Source: an uncultured bacterium
GTDB taxonomy: Bacteria > Cyanobacteriota > Vampirovibrionia > Gastranaerophilales > Gastranaerophilaceae
NCBI GenBank assembly: GCA_900551915.1
Contig: URXT01000037.1
Span: forward strand, 1-17,738
Reading direction: 5' to 3'
DNA length: 17,738 nt
Shown: positions 6,083 to 13,612 of the stretch, piece by piece
How positions within the stretch are numbered: position 1 is the stretch's first letter
Layout of the letters: every line of letters begins with the position of its first letter
Made by a program: the position numbers and the translations under genes
The notes under the pieces: generated by a model
What the model saw: only the letters and a program-made list of their open reading frames with translations
The model's database searches: none
Told to the model about the DNA's origin: nothing

Positions 6083-7195
6083 CTATAATTCTTCAACAAT
6101 CCGGCCGTCTTCGATTTTGTATATCTTAACCCCTTTTAAAAACTCGTTTTCAAAAAGCAGAGTGTCGACAGATGTTATTACAACCTGCGTCGCTTTTGTG
6201 ATGGATTTTAGAAGATAATTTTGCCGGAGGTCATCAAGTTCTGCCAAAACATCATCAAGAAGCAATACCGGTTCATCACCTGTTTTTTCGGTTATTATAT
6301 CAAGTTCAGAAAGCTTAAGCGCAAGAACAACCGTCCTCTGCTGGCCTTGTGAAGCAAATTTTGTTGCCTCATTTTCGTTTATGTAAAATAAAATATCATC
6401 CCTGTGAGGCCCCACGCAGGATTGGGCGCGTCGCAATTCTTCTGTTTTGCGTTCCTCCAGCGCCCCCCTGAACTTTTCTGCTATTTCTTCAAGCTCGGTT
6501 TCGCCATCTAAAAACGAACAGTCGTATACGAGTTTTAACTCTTCTGTTTCGCTTATAATACGGTGCTTTTCGCGCGCTATCTTTTCTATTTCTGCCAAAA
6601 ACTTTATTCGCAAGTAAATTATATTGCTTCCGGTAATTGTCAATTGTTCGTTCAAGACCTCAAGCAAAGTTTCATCAAGCGGAGCACCTTTTATCAATTC
6701 TTTTAAGAAATTATTCTTTTGAATACGGATTTTGTCATATTTTGAAAGCCTTTCGTCATACGCCGGATAAACCTGAGAAATCGCCCTGTCAAGCCAATCT
6801 CTTCTGTCTGACGGGTTGCCGCGCAAAAGCAGTAAATCATTTGTTGAAAAAAGAACGGTTTTTAAAACCTGTTTGAAATTTTTTGGAGTTGTTTTGACTC
6901 CGTTAACTTTTAAAATGCGGTTTTTTTCTTTTGAATATGAGTAATCAAGTGTAACGGAAGTGTTTGCTTTAACAAGTTCAGCCTCAATTTCGGCAGTTTC
7001 TGCATTAAAATTGATTATTTCAATATTGTTAGAGGTACGCGGGGATTTTAAAGCCGAGAGAAAGTAAATGCTTTCTAAAATATTGGTTTTTCCCTGAGCG
7101 TTCTTTCCGATTATTAAAATTTTTCCGGAATTAAGATTAAGGCTTAAATCCCTGCAATTCCGGTAATTCGTCAGTTTTAACTCCAAAAGTCTCAT
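6083..7195 (-). CDS. recF: RecF recombination/repair ATPase
   Basis: RecF is an SMC-like ABC ATPase that, with RecO and RecR, helps load RecA at single-strand gaps. Numbered from the ATG at 7195 (370 aa), Walker A is GKNAQGKTN (30-38), the signature motif is SQGQQRT (from S282) and Walker B is LLLDDVLAELD (D314, D315). The N-terminus MRLLELKLTNYRN is typical of the family. An in-frame ATG at 7210 would add MYNFV, but that ATG overlaps a TATAAT box whose predicted start site is the A at 7195, so I choose 7195. It is not in the usual dnaA-dnaN-recF cluster. It is divergent from the small gene at 7295. The length is normal and all catalytic motifs are present. Confidence 0.95.
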   Translation of the reverse strand: MRLLELKLTNYRNCRDLSLNLNSGKILIIGKNAQGKTNILESIYFLSALKSPRTSNNIEIINFNAETAEIEAELVKANTSVTLDYSYSKEKNRILKVNGVKTTPKNFKQVLKTVLFSTNDLLLLRGNPSDRRDWLDRAISQVYPAYDERLSKYDKIRIQKNNFLKELIKGAPLDETLLEVLNEQLTITGSNIIYLRIKFLAEIEKIAREKHRIISETEELKLVYDCSFLDGETELEEIAEKFRGALEERKTEELRRAQSCVGPHRDDILFYINENEATKFASQGQQRTVVLALKLSELDIITEKTGDEPVLLLDDVLAELDDLRQNYLLKSITKATQVVITSVDTLLFENEFLKGVKIYKIEDGRIVEEL

Positions 7196-7201
7196 AACGA
7201 A

Positions 7202-7207
7202 ATTATA
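7202..7207 (-). promoter_or_regulatory. -10 box for leaderless recF mRNA
   Basis: On the minus strand TATAAT is followed by 6 nt (TTCGTT) and then ATG at 7195. The expected transcription start is the A of that ATG. TG directly precedes the box. There is no Shine-Dalgarno sequence before the start. Confidence 0.6.
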
Positions 7208-7238
7208 CATTAAACAAACGAGTTTTTGAAATTATCTA

Positions 7239-7267
7239 TTGTTAAAATCTAATAAGTAATGTAGAAT
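7239..7267 (+). promoter_or_regulatory. Sigma-70-type promoter of the 83-aa gene and pilT
   Basis: TTGTTA (7239-7244) and TAGAAT (7262-7267) are separated by 17 bp. The predicted start near 7274 leaves a leader of about 21 nt that contains the GAGG ribosome binding site of the gene at 7295. pilT follows closely and is probably on the same transcript. Confidence 0.5.
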
Positions 7268-7294
7268 TATTATTGTAGATAATAGAGGTACAGT

Positions 7295-7546
7295 ATGCTG
7301 CCAATCGTGTCAGAAGAAACAGCTGCAAAAGTTTTTTCAGAAATTTTTAAAGATATGCCTGAATGGCGTAAAAAAATGATTCACTATATAAAAGAGGAAA
7401 ATCCCGAAATTAATACGGCAATTATAGAAGCTGCAAACAATACGGATTTAGATCCTAAGGCTGTAGCGCTTGGTGCATATATGACATACACATTATTAGA
7501 GCTTGCTATGAAAGAGGATGAAGCTCTTATAACATTCAATGAATAA
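7295..7546 (+). CDS. Small acidic protein of unknown function upstream of pilT
   Basis: This 83-aa protein has no family I recognise. It has no signal peptide or membrane segment and looks all-helical: VSEETAAKVFSEIFKDM, WRKKMIHYIKEENPEINTAIIEAANN and DPKAVALGAYMTYTLLELAMKEDEA. It has no cysteines and an acidic C-terminus. GAGG lies about 5 nt before the ATG. The stop is only 29 nt from the pilT start on the same strand, with no terminator between, so the two are likely one operon. A role linked to pilus retraction is possible from position alone. Confidence 0.7.
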   Translation: MLPIVSEETAAKVFSEIFKDMPEWRKKMIHYIKEENPEINTAIIEAANNTDLDPKAVALGAYMTYTLLELAMKEDEALITFNE

Positions 7547-7575
7547 CTTAATGATAATAAAGGCAGGTAAAGAAT

Positions 7576-8664
7576 ATGGTAATCGAAGAATTATTAGAAA
7601 AGCTTGTTAAAGATGGCGGAAGTGACTTGCATATTTCAAGTAATCTACCTCCGGCAATAAGAGTTGACGGTAAACTTACACGTGTGGACATGGAGCCGTT
7701 AACACCGGAAGAAGTTGAAAACTTACTTTTCCCGATGCTTTCAAATGAACAAAGACGTACTTTGGAACAGAACTGGGAGCTTGACTTTTCATACGGTATT
7801 GAAGGCTTAAGCCGTTTCAGGGTTAACTTCTATAAAGACAAAGGTAATTATGCGGCAGCTTTCCGTACGATTACGGATAAAGTTCCGTCCTTTGACCAGC
7901 TTGGTCTTCCCGATATCGTAAGAATTACCGCAGAAAAACCGCGCGGACTGATTCTTGTAACAGGCCCGACAGGTTCAGGTAAATCAACAACGTTAGCGGC
8001 TATGATTGACTACATTAACGATACCAAAGCTGAACATATTCTTACAATTGAAGACCCGATAGAATTTGTGCATACGTCAAAGAAAAGTATTGTTCACCAG
8101 CGTGAATTAGGTATGGATACAAGAAGTTTCGCAAATGCTCTTAAATCAGCACTCCGTGAAGACCCTGATATCATCCTCGTAGGTGAGATGCGTGACCATG
8201 AAACCATTTCGCTGGCATTAACAGCCGCAGAAACAGGTCACTTGGTCTTTGGAACACTTCACACCTCATCAGCTTCACAGACAATCGACCGTATTATCGA
8301 CGTATTCCCGGAAGGCCAGCAGCAACAGATTCGTGTTCAGCTTGCCAACTCGCTTGTTGCAGTATTTGCGCAAACTCTTATTCCAAAGGTTCTTCCAAAC
8401 GGACAGAAAAAAGGCCGTGTAATGGCTCAGGAAATCATGATTGTAACACCTGCAATTGCGAACCTCGTCAGAGAAAGTAAAGCGGCTCAGATTTATTCAA
8501 CAATCCAGATGAACACCGGTGTCGGCATGCAGACTCTTGAAATGGCGCTTGCAAAACATTACAAAGCTGGTGTTATTACACTTGAAGATGCTTTATCAAA
8601 AACATCTCGTCCGGATGAATTCAAGCGTATGATTGATATGCAATCGCAAATGTCAGCTTCTTAA
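7576..8664 (+). CDS. pilT: Type IV pilus retraction ATPase PilT
   Basis: PilT is the hexameric ATPase at the inner-membrane base of the type IV pilus that drives pilus retraction, giving twitching motility and DNA uptake. The 362-aa protein has the N-terminal PAS-like domain (about 1-100, starting IEELLEKLVKDGGSDLHIS). Walker A is GPTGSGKST (G130-T138, K136). The acidic motif is EDPIEF, Walker B is VGEMRD (G203, E204), and the His box is TGHLVFGTLHT (H222, H229). The C-terminal AIANLVRESKAAQIYS matches PilT's conserved retraction motif and separates it from the extension ATPase PilB. No other pilus gene is in the window. The upstream AAAGGCAGG serves as ribosome binding site, and a strong terminator follows. 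Confidence 0.95.
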   Translation: MVIEELLEKLVKDGGSDLHISSNLPPAIRVDGKLTRVDMEPLTPEEVENLLFPMLSNEQRRTLEQNWELDFSYGIEGLSRFRVNFYKDKGNYAAAFRTITDKVPSFDQLGLPDIVRITAEKPRGLILVTGPTGSGKSTTLAAMIDYINDTKAEHILTIEDPIEFVHTSKKSIVHQRELGMDTRSFANALKSALREDPDIILVGEMRDHETISLALTAAETGHLVFGTLHTSSASQTIDRIIDVFPEGQQQQIRVQLANSLVAVFAQTLIPKVLPNGQKKGRVMAQEIMIVTPAIANLVRESKAAQIYSTIQMNTGVGMQTLEMALAKHYKAGVITLEDALSKTSRPDEFKRMIDMQSQMSAS

Positions 8665-8683
8665 AATTTATCATATAAATTAT

Positions 8684-8718
8684 AAAAGGCCGCAATTTTT
8701 TAAATTGCGGCCTTTTTG
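8684..8718 (+). terminator. Intrinsic terminator after pilT
   Basis: AAAAGGCCGCAATTT (8684-8698) and AAATTGCGGCCTTTT (8702-8716) form a perfect 15-bp stem with a TTT loop. The flanking A and T runs make it usable in both directions. Confidence 0.9.
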
Positions 8719-8745
8719 TCTTAAAGATTTTGTTTGTGCTAAAAT
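8716..8745 (+). promoter_or_regulatory. Candidate lysS promoter
   Basis: TGCTAAAAT (8737-8745) is an extended -10 element, with a weak TTGTCT at 8716-8721 as -35 (18-bp spacer). The start is predicted near 8752, giving a leader of about 34 nt that includes the AAGGA ribosome binding site. It begins inside the T tail of the pilT terminator. Confidence 0.5.
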
Positions 8746-8785
8746 TTAAATATAGTGTTATGGAACTGAAAAAGGAAATTAAATT

Positions 8786-10285
8786 ATGACACAACAAATA
8801 ACAAATGAGCCGAATTCGGCGAGAGAACAAATCAGACAAACACGTATTCAAAAACTTGCGGACTTGGCTGATAAAGGTGTAAATCCGTATCCGTATTCAT
8901 TTGACAAAAATACTGATGCTGCCGATTTGCAGGAGAAATACAAAGACCTTGAACCGGGAGTTGAAACAGAAGATGAATATTCCGTTGCCGGTCGTGTAAT
9001 GGCAATCCGTAATACAGGAATGTTTATTGACCTAATGGATTCAACAGGAAAAATCCAGATTTTCTCTCACAAAGAAAATCTTCCCGAAGAACAGATGAAA
9101 ATTTTGAAACTTGTGGACATCGGTGACATTGTAGGATTTACCGGAACAATAAGAAGAACTCCGCGCGGAGAATTGTCAATCAAAACAACAGCGTTGAAAA
9201 TGCTTTCAAAATCTCTTCTTCCGCTTCCGGAAAAACACCACGGTTTGACTGATACTGAAACCCGTTATCGTCAGCGTTATGTTGATTTGATTGTGAACGA
9301 AGATGTAAGAAAAACTTTCAAAGCCAGAAGTATGATTATTCAAAAAATCCGTGAATATCTTGCAAAAGAAGGTTTTATGGAAGTCGAAACCCCGACTTTG
9401 CAAACAATGGCATCAGGAGCAAACGCAAGACCTTTTACAACGCATCACAATGCACTTGAAATGGATTTGACATTGAGAATTGCCTTGGAGTTGTATTTAA
9501 AAAGACTTATTGTCGGCGGTGTTTCGGAAAGAGTTTTTGAAATTGGAAAATGTTTCAGAAATGAAGGTATTGACACACGCCACAACCCTGAATTTACAAT
9601 GATTGAACTTTATCAGGCCTATGCTGACTATAACGACATGATGAATTTGACTGAAAACATGGTCGCTTATGTTGCACAGGAAGTTCTTGGCACTATGAAG
9701 ATTAAATACGGCGAACATGAGATTGATTTGACACCTCCTTGGGATAGAAAGACAATGCTCGGCTCTATTAAAGAAGCTACAGGCATTGATTTTCTGGAAA
9801 TTTACAGTCCTCAGCAGGCAATTGAAACCGCCAGAAAGCTTAATGTTCATGTTGAAGATACAATGAACTGGGGTCAGGTTGTGGAAGCTGTTTTTGAAGA
9901 AAAAATCGAACCTGGCTTAATCCAGCCTTGCCACATCATTGATTATCCGCGTGAAATTTCTCCGCTGGCAAAAGTTCACCGTGACAACGAACGTTTGACA
10001 GAGCGTTTTGAAACCCGCGTAAACGGATGGGAAATCGCAAATGCCTTCTCGGAACTTACAGACCCGATTGACCAGAGAATGAGATTTGAAGCTCAGGCTC
10101 AAGCTAAGGCAAACGGTGATGAAGAAGCAATGGATATTGACGAAGACTTTATCTGTGCGCTTGAATACGGAATGCCTCCGACAGGCGGCATGGGAATGGG
10201 CATTGACCGTTTGGTAATGCTTTTGACAGATTCACCTTCAATCAGAGATGTAATCGCATTTCCTACCTTGAAGAAAAGAAGCTAG
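8786..10285 (+). CDS. lysS: Lysyl-tRNA synthetase, class II
   Basis: This enzyme attaches lysine to tRNA-Lys using ATP, in the cytoplasm. The 499-aa length is normal for bacterial LysRS. The N-terminal OB-fold anticodon-binding domain covers about 55-165 (VAGRVMAIRNTGMFIDLMDSTGKIQIF). Class II motif 1 is FMEVETPTLQ, motif 2 is FEIGKCFRNEGIDTRHNPEF (R258, E260), and motif 3 is GGMGMGIDRLVMLL (R475). The C-terminal DSPSIRDVIAFPTLK is typical of LysS. The ATG at 8786 has AAAAAGGA about 9 nt upstream. It is transcribed from its own promoter behind the pilT terminator, and the palindromic repeat copy B just after its stop can act as its terminator. Nothing is missing or unusual. Confidence 0.97.
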   Translation: MTQQITNEPNSAREQIRQTRIQKLADLADKGVNPYPYSFDKNTDAADLQEKYKDLEPGVETEDEYSVAGRVMAIRNTGMFIDLMDSTGKIQIFSHKENLPEEQMKILKLVDIGDIVGFTGTIRRTPRGELSIKTTALKMLSKSLLPLPEKHHGLTDTETRYRQRYVDLIVNEDVRKTFKARSMIIQKIREYLAKEGFMEVETPTLQTMASGANARPFTTHHNALEMDLTLRIALELYLKRLIVGGVSERVFEIGKCFRNEGIDTRHNPEFTMIELYQAYADYNDMMNLTENMVAYVAQEVLGTMKIKYGEHEIDLTPPWDRKTMLGSIKEATGIDFLEIYSPQQAIETARKLNVHVEDTMNWGQVVEAVFEEKIEPGLIQPCHIIDYPREISPLAKVHRDNERLTERFETRVNGWEIANAFSELTDPIDQRMRFEAQAQAKANGDEEAMDIDEDFICALEYGMPPTGGMGMGIDRLVMLLTDSPSIRDVIAFPTLKKRS

Positions 10286-10298
10286 AATTCGATTTAGT

Positions 10299-10423
10299 AA
10301 AAAACGAGGGTGACTAGAAAGTCTAAATTATTGTGTCATTGCGAGGACGAACGTCAGTGAGGACGTGGCAATCCAGAACGCATATTGGGTTAAAACCAGA
10401 CTTTTTAGTCACCCTCGTTTTTT
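10299..10423 (-). repeat. MITE-like palindromic repeat, copy B (also terminator-like)
   Basis: The core 10308-10414 is 103/107 identical to copy A (3500-3606) in opposite orientation. The 26-bp ends (10299-10324 and 10398-10423) are inverted repeats matching at 25 positions. The outer stem CGAGGGTGACT...AGTCACCCTCG is followed by T6 on the plus strand and mirrored on the minus strand, so it should terminate both lysS and maf. It lies between these convergent genes, 13 nt after the lysS stop. Confidence 0.88.
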
Positions 10424-10449
10424 AGTGCCTTTTTATGCCAAACGGATTT

Positions 10450-11016
10450 TTATAATTTATTTGCGAGCATTTCTTCTACAGTCTTGCCGCAAAGTCCTAC
10501 AATGTTCTCAAAACTCCCCTCATAACCCTTGATGTAGCCTGACGGCATCTCCTGAATTCCATAAGAACCTGCTTTATCATAGGGTTTGAAATTTTTCAGA
10601 TAGAATTCTATCTGTTCGCCGGTGAGTTTTTCAAATTCTACTGTGCTTGTGACGGAGCGGACAGTTTCATTTCTTGTTTCACTGTTAATGAGTGCAATTC
10701 CTGTGACTACAATGTGCTTGCGTCCGGAAAGGCTTCTCAGCATGTTAAATGCGTCATCGTAATCAGCCGGTTTTCCTAAGATTTTTCCGTCCAAAACAAC
10801 AACAGTATCAGCACCGAGTATTAAACAAGGCGCTTCTACCAGCGGAAGCACGCCGCGAGCTTTGTTCAGCGCAAGGCTCTCAACAAAAGCATAAGAAAAA
10901 GCCGTCACTGAATGATCTTCCTGATACGGTGACGGTAATGTTTGAAACTCTATATTATGTTGTCTTAAAATATCCGCTCTTCTTGGTGAAGAAGATGCTA
11001 GGATTATTTTCCCCAT
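10450..11016 (-). CDS. maf: Maf/YhdE nucleoside triphosphate pyrophosphatase
   Basis: Maf proteins hydrolyse non-canonical or excess nucleoside triphosphates to monophosphate plus pyrophosphate. The YhdE-type branch, which this resembles, acts on dTTP/UTP. The 188-aa protein has the N-terminal loop ASSSPRR (7-13), catalytic GADTVV (D70), GKPADYDDAFNMLRSLSGRKHIVVTG (81-106) and KAGSYGIQ near the C-terminus. The start at 11016 is supported by GAGGT 8 nt upstream, but this ribosome binding site is inside a perfect hairpin (11021-11061), suggesting translational control. It is downstream of an 80-aa unknown gene on the same strand and convergent with lysS. The exact substrate cannot be read with certainty. 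Confidence 0.93.
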   Translation of the reverse strand: MGKIILASSSPRRADILRQHNIEFQTLPSPYQEDHSVTAFSYAFVESLALNKARGVLPLVEAPCLILGADTVVVLDGKILGKPADYDDAFNMLRSLSGRKHIVVTGIALINSETRNETVRSVTSTVEFEKLTGEQIEFYLKNFKPYDKAGSYGIQEMPSGYIKGYEGSFENIVGLCGKTVEEMLANKL

Positions 11017-11020
11017 TGTT

Positions 11021-11061
11021 TATACCTCTTTTTCTTTATTTTACCTGAAAAAAGAGGTATA
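11021..11061 (-). promoter_or_regulatory. maf: Hairpin sequestering the maf ribosome binding site
   Basis: On the minus strand TATACCTCTTTTT (11061-11049) pairs perfectly over 13 bp with AAAAAGAGGTATA (11033-11021), with a 15-nt loop. The right arm contains the GAGGT Shine-Dalgarno sequence of maf and ends 4 nt before its ATG. The stem is A/T-rich except for the GAGG/CCTC core, so it could melt with temperature or be opened by coupled translation. Confidence 0.55.
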
Positions 11062-11069
11062 GCAAACTT

Positions 11070-11312
11070 TTAATACTGCGCGGCAGGGGATTTTTGATAT
11101 TTTGCCGTGCGTGCATTGATTGCATAGCATGCAATATTCAACTTTTGTTTCAAAAGCATCATATTTCGTGACATGCTTGCGTAATCATTCATTGCACTCA
11201 TCATTTTATGAGGGTCAACCATTGATTCCATGTTGTCATGGTTATCTACTTTTTCTTCTGCGTATTTTTTGACTAACAGCTGGTCAATATAGTCTTCAGC
11301 ACCTATTGCCAT
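11070..11312 (-). CDS. Small protein of unknown function upstream of maf
   Basis: This 80-aa protein has no recognised family. It has no signal peptide or membrane segment. It is unusually rich in methionine (about ten) and Asn/Asp in the middle, with ESMVDPHKMMSAMNDYASMSRNMMLLKQKLNIACYAINARTAKY (about 29-73) looking helical. The ATG at 11312 is preceded by a strong GGGAGGA at good spacing, which is the main evidence that it is a real gene. It is followed by maf on the same strand after 53 nt. It could be a small structural or regulatory protein; there is no basis to say more. Confidence 0.65.
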   Translation of the reverse strand: MAIGAEDYIDQLLVKKYAEEKVDNHDNMESMVDPHKMMSAMNDYASMSRNMMLLKQKLNIACYAINARTAKYQKSPAAQY

Positions 11313-11604
11313 ACGTGTCCTCCCTATGAAATTTTCCTATTAATATTGTGTGTGAGATTTCCGCGGGATATCTTCCTTAAAATATCCCATATATTCCTTA
11401 TATATCTATTAAGTATTTCATTCCCTTAAAATTGCCTAAATTTGATGTTTTGTTAAGACATGTAAAGTTTGGTTTGGTTAATTGAGGATTAAAAAAGTTA
11501 AAATCTTATTTTTATTAAGTCTGAAAGTACGTGCCGGCAGGGATTTGAAGACTTTTTGTTTTTCAAATATCTCATTAACTCTTTATTTTTTCACGCTATA
11601 CCGC
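11313..11604. other. Intergenic region, about 290 bp
   Basis: This AT-rich spacer separates two divergent genes. It contains an imperfectly placed hairpin, GGGATAT (11365-11371) with ATATCCC (11382-11388), in the leader region of the 80-aa gene. At 11532-11552 is a stretch whose reverse complement resembles the 3' end of a tRNA. An open frame from 11482 into the U32 gene covers part of it, but it has no ribosome binding site and lies upstream of the predicted promoter. I see no other gene. Confidence 0.5.
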
Positions 11605-11610
11605 TATAAT
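11605..11610 (+). promoter_or_regulatory. -10 box for leaderless U32-family gene mRNA
   Basis: TATAAT is followed by 6 nt (AAATCT) and ATG at 11617, placing the expected transcription start on the A of the start codon. No Shine-Dalgarno sequence precedes the ATG, and no clear -35 is seen. Confidence 0.6.
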
Positions 11611-11616
11611 AAATCT

Positions 11617-13272
11617 ATGAAAGAGATTGTCGTTGTTGCACCGGTCAAAAAGCCGGAGGATATAGATTTATTCAGCCAAAAAACTCACTGTAGAGATTAT
11701 TATGTCTATTACAAAAAGTTTCTCAATAACAATTTTGAATATGTGAACGAATTTGTCGAGGCTGCTAAAAGAAACAACTGTCATATTTTTATAAACTTTA
11801 AGCATGACATTACAGAAGAAAATCTTCCGGAAATAAAGAAAATGCTTAAATTTTTAAAAACCGCCGGCATAGACGGAATTTTTATAAACAGTTTTGCGAT
11901 ACTGGAAGCCATAAAAGTCTTTAAACTTCCATTTAAAGTCATTGTGGACTCTTATTTTGATATTCACAACCTCTCCGGAATTGATTTTGTAAACAGCTTC
12001 CACAAAGTTGATGAAATAATCATAACCGAAGAAATATATCTTAAAAATATCGTAAAAATTAAAAAATATACAAAACTTCCGCTTGCCATAGACGCCGACA
12101 ATCTTCCCTGGTGCGCGGAAGACATTGAAAACTCCGGCGCGGTTGACAAAGTTGTAATTAAAGGAAAGTTTGCCAATTCGGAAGAAATTCTTGAGGGAAT
12201 TGAACTTGTTGAAAATATTCTTGCCAAGCCCAAAATCTTTAAAAATCACAAACTTCCCTTCAAGCATGTTAGAAAAAGTATTTATCAGACAAATCATTTT
12301 TCAGGCGACATGGTCAGCGCTGAAGGTAAGAATTTTAAATTCAGCCGCAATATACAAACTTTTGAATGGGAAATTAAGCGCGCCAGAGTTGTCAAAGAGG
12401 TTAATTTTGAGAGAAGCGAGGATTTCAAAATTAATTTGCGGCTTTCAGAGCTGGCTCAGCTTAAGGAGCTTGAAAAGTACATCAAAAAAATCGGGACAAA
12501 TCCTGTTTCTTCAATAGAATACGGTGAAATACTTTCGACCTGCGACCTTTCAACAAGCAGTTTTAACGAAATTATTATGAAGGTTAAAAAGTTTTGCAAA
12601 AAGCATGACATTAAATTTCAGCTTTCAACCCCCAGAATTCTTATTGAACGTGACTTTGACAGGGTTTATGAATACGTAAAACAGCTTTTGCTAGACTCAC
12701 CCGCGCCGGACAGCCTCATAATAAACAATATCGGGTATTTTTGGGCTGTGATTAATGACAGTGATATTAACCACATTCCGATTGAAATCGGTCAGGGAAT
12801 TAACCTTTTAAACAGCCTTTCAATAAAGTGTCTTAACAACCTTGCGCCAATAAATGCAGTGGATTTCACTTCATTCAATGATATGGAAAGTGCTTTGAGA
12901 ACTATAAAAAAAGTTAAAAACGAAATTCCAAATCTTAAATACACAATTGCCGGTAATATAAGAGTTCCAACACAAGGCCTGTGCCCGCTGAATAATGACA
13001 GTGCTATAATTTCACGTTTATCCTGCAAAGCGCCGTGCCATAAGGGCGGCTTTGCGCTGAAAGACCCTTCCCTAAAGAAGATTTATCCTTTTACATGCGA
13101 CGGTTTTTGCAGAATGCACATGTTTGAAGATAAAATACTTGAAGACTTTGACAAAATCGAAATCCTTCACAAAGCCGGCGTAAACGAGTTCGTGTTTGAT
13201 TTCAGCGCGCTTCATGCCAAATATATTCCGATATTGTTTAATAACTTTTTCACATCGAAGAATAATAAATAA
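11617..13272 (+). CDS. U32 peptidase-family protein
   Basis: This 551-aa protein belongs to the U32 family (PrtC/YegQ/UbiU/RlhA-like), whose well-studied members are mostly Fe-S proteins in RNA or quinone hydroxylation rather than proteases. Residues about 30-215 and 330-470 look like beta/alpha-barrel segments (IFINFKHDITEENLPEIKKML; DSLIINNIGYFWAVI; IPIEIGQGINLLNSLSIKCL). The family cysteine cluster is in the C-terminal part: C456 (GLCPLNN), C470 and C474 (SCKAPCHKGG), C494 and C498 (TCDGFC), plausible 4Fe-4S ligands. The start at 11617 is chosen because TATAAT lies exactly 6 nt before it; an upstream in-frame extension to 11482 has no ribosome binding site. The order is that of U32 proteins, but the substrate is unknown. 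A near-identical segment of this gene recurs at 17661-17738. Confidence 0.82.
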   Translation: MKEIVVVAPVKKPEDIDLFSQKTHCRDYYVYYKKFLNNNFEYVNEFVEAAKRNNCHIFINFKHDITEENLPEIKKMLKFLKTAGIDGIFINSFAILEAIKVFKLPFKVIVDSYFDIHNLSGIDFVNSFHKVDEIIITEEIYLKNIVKIKKYTKLPLAIDADNLPWCAEDIENSGAVDKVVIKGKFANSEEILEGIELVENILAKPKIFKNHKLPFKHVRKSIYQTNHFSGDMVSAEGKNFKFSRNIQTFEWEIKRARVVKEVNFERSEDFKINLRLSELAQLKELEKYIKKIGTNPVSSIEYGEILSTCDLSTSSFNEIIMKVKKFCKKHDIKFQLSTPRILIERDFDRVYEYVKQLLLDSPAPDSLIINNIGYFWAVINDSDINHIPIEIGQGINLLNSLSIKCLNNLAPINAVDFTSFNDMESALRTIKKVKNEIPNLKYTIAGNIRVPTQGLCPLNNDSAIISRLSCKAPCHKGGFALKDPSLKKIYPFTCDGFCRMHMFEDKILEDFDKIEILHKAGVNEFVFDFSALHAKYIPILFNNFFTSKNNK

Positions 13273-13291
13273 TCTGTTGCGTAGTTTTAAC

Positions 13292-13315
13292 AAAAAAAAG
13301 GGAGCGAAAGCTCCC
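13292..13315 (-). terminator. Leftward intrinsic terminator
   Basis: GGGAGC-GAAA-GCTCCC (13300-13315) forms a 6-bp GC-rich stem. On the minus strand it is followed by a run of eight T, the form of an intrinsic terminator for leftward transcription. On the plus strand there is no T tail. No leftward protein gene lies just upstream of it, so it may end an unrecognised RNA or antisense transcript. Confidence 0.5.
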
Positions 13316-13462
13316 GTTGGAATTAAGAATAGCTGGAAGTATGAAAAAGATTTAATTATATTTAAATCGAAGAGGTATTTTTGTTCAATTAGCCACTTAT
13401 GCTATTTCAACAGTGTAATTTAGCGGCATGCTTTAACCCACAAAACCAAAAAATATTCAAAA

Positions 13463-13507
13463 AAGTGTAAGAAAAACACTTAAATAATAAGTGTAAAAAT
13501 ACCACTT
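13463..13507. promoter_or_regulatory. Array of AAGTGT/ACACTT half-sites upstream of promoter
   Basis: Half-sites alternate with constant 7-bp spacers: AAGTGT (13463-13468), ACACTT (13476-13481), AAGTGT (13489-13494) and CCACTT (13502-13507, one mismatch). Each neighbouring pair is a 19-bp inverted repeat. The same 19-bp palindrome recurs at 13613. It looks like a multi-site operator about 60-100 bp upstream of the -35 box at 13569. Confidence 0.55.
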
Positions 13508-13568
13508 TATGTCCAAACCTACGTAATATCGGGCTTTTTGGCTGCTTAATAAAACTTCACAGGTGGGG

Positions 13569-13597
13569 TTGACAAATCAAATATTATAGTTTATAGT
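13569..13597 (+). promoter_or_regulatory. Strong sigma-70-type promoter of the 101-aa gene
   Basis: TTGACA (13569-13574) and TATAGT (13592-13597) are separated by exactly 17 bp, 11 of 12 consensus bases. Transcription should start near 13604, leaving a leader of about 58 nt. This is the best-matching promoter in the window. Confidence 0.8.
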
Positions 13598-13612
13598 GAA
13601 ATTGTAAGGATG

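Noticed and set aside
9497..9850. 117-aa open frame opposite lysS
   Set aside because: Antisense shadow of the conserved motif 2 region of lysyl-tRNA synthetase, with no start signals.
11482..11616. N-terminal extension of the U32 protein by 45 residues
   Set aside because: It has no ribosome binding site, lies upstream of the predicted leaderless promoter, and translates an AT-rich spacer.
11854..12297. 147-aa open frame opposite the U32 gene
   Set aside because: Low-complexity Phe/Lys/Asn-rich translation, as expected from the reverse of an AT-rich gene; no ribosome binding site.
13463..13507. CRISPR-like array
   Set aside because: Half-sites are only 6 bp with 7-bp spacers and alternate in orientation, which fits operator palindromes and not CRISPR repeats. 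No cas genes are present.
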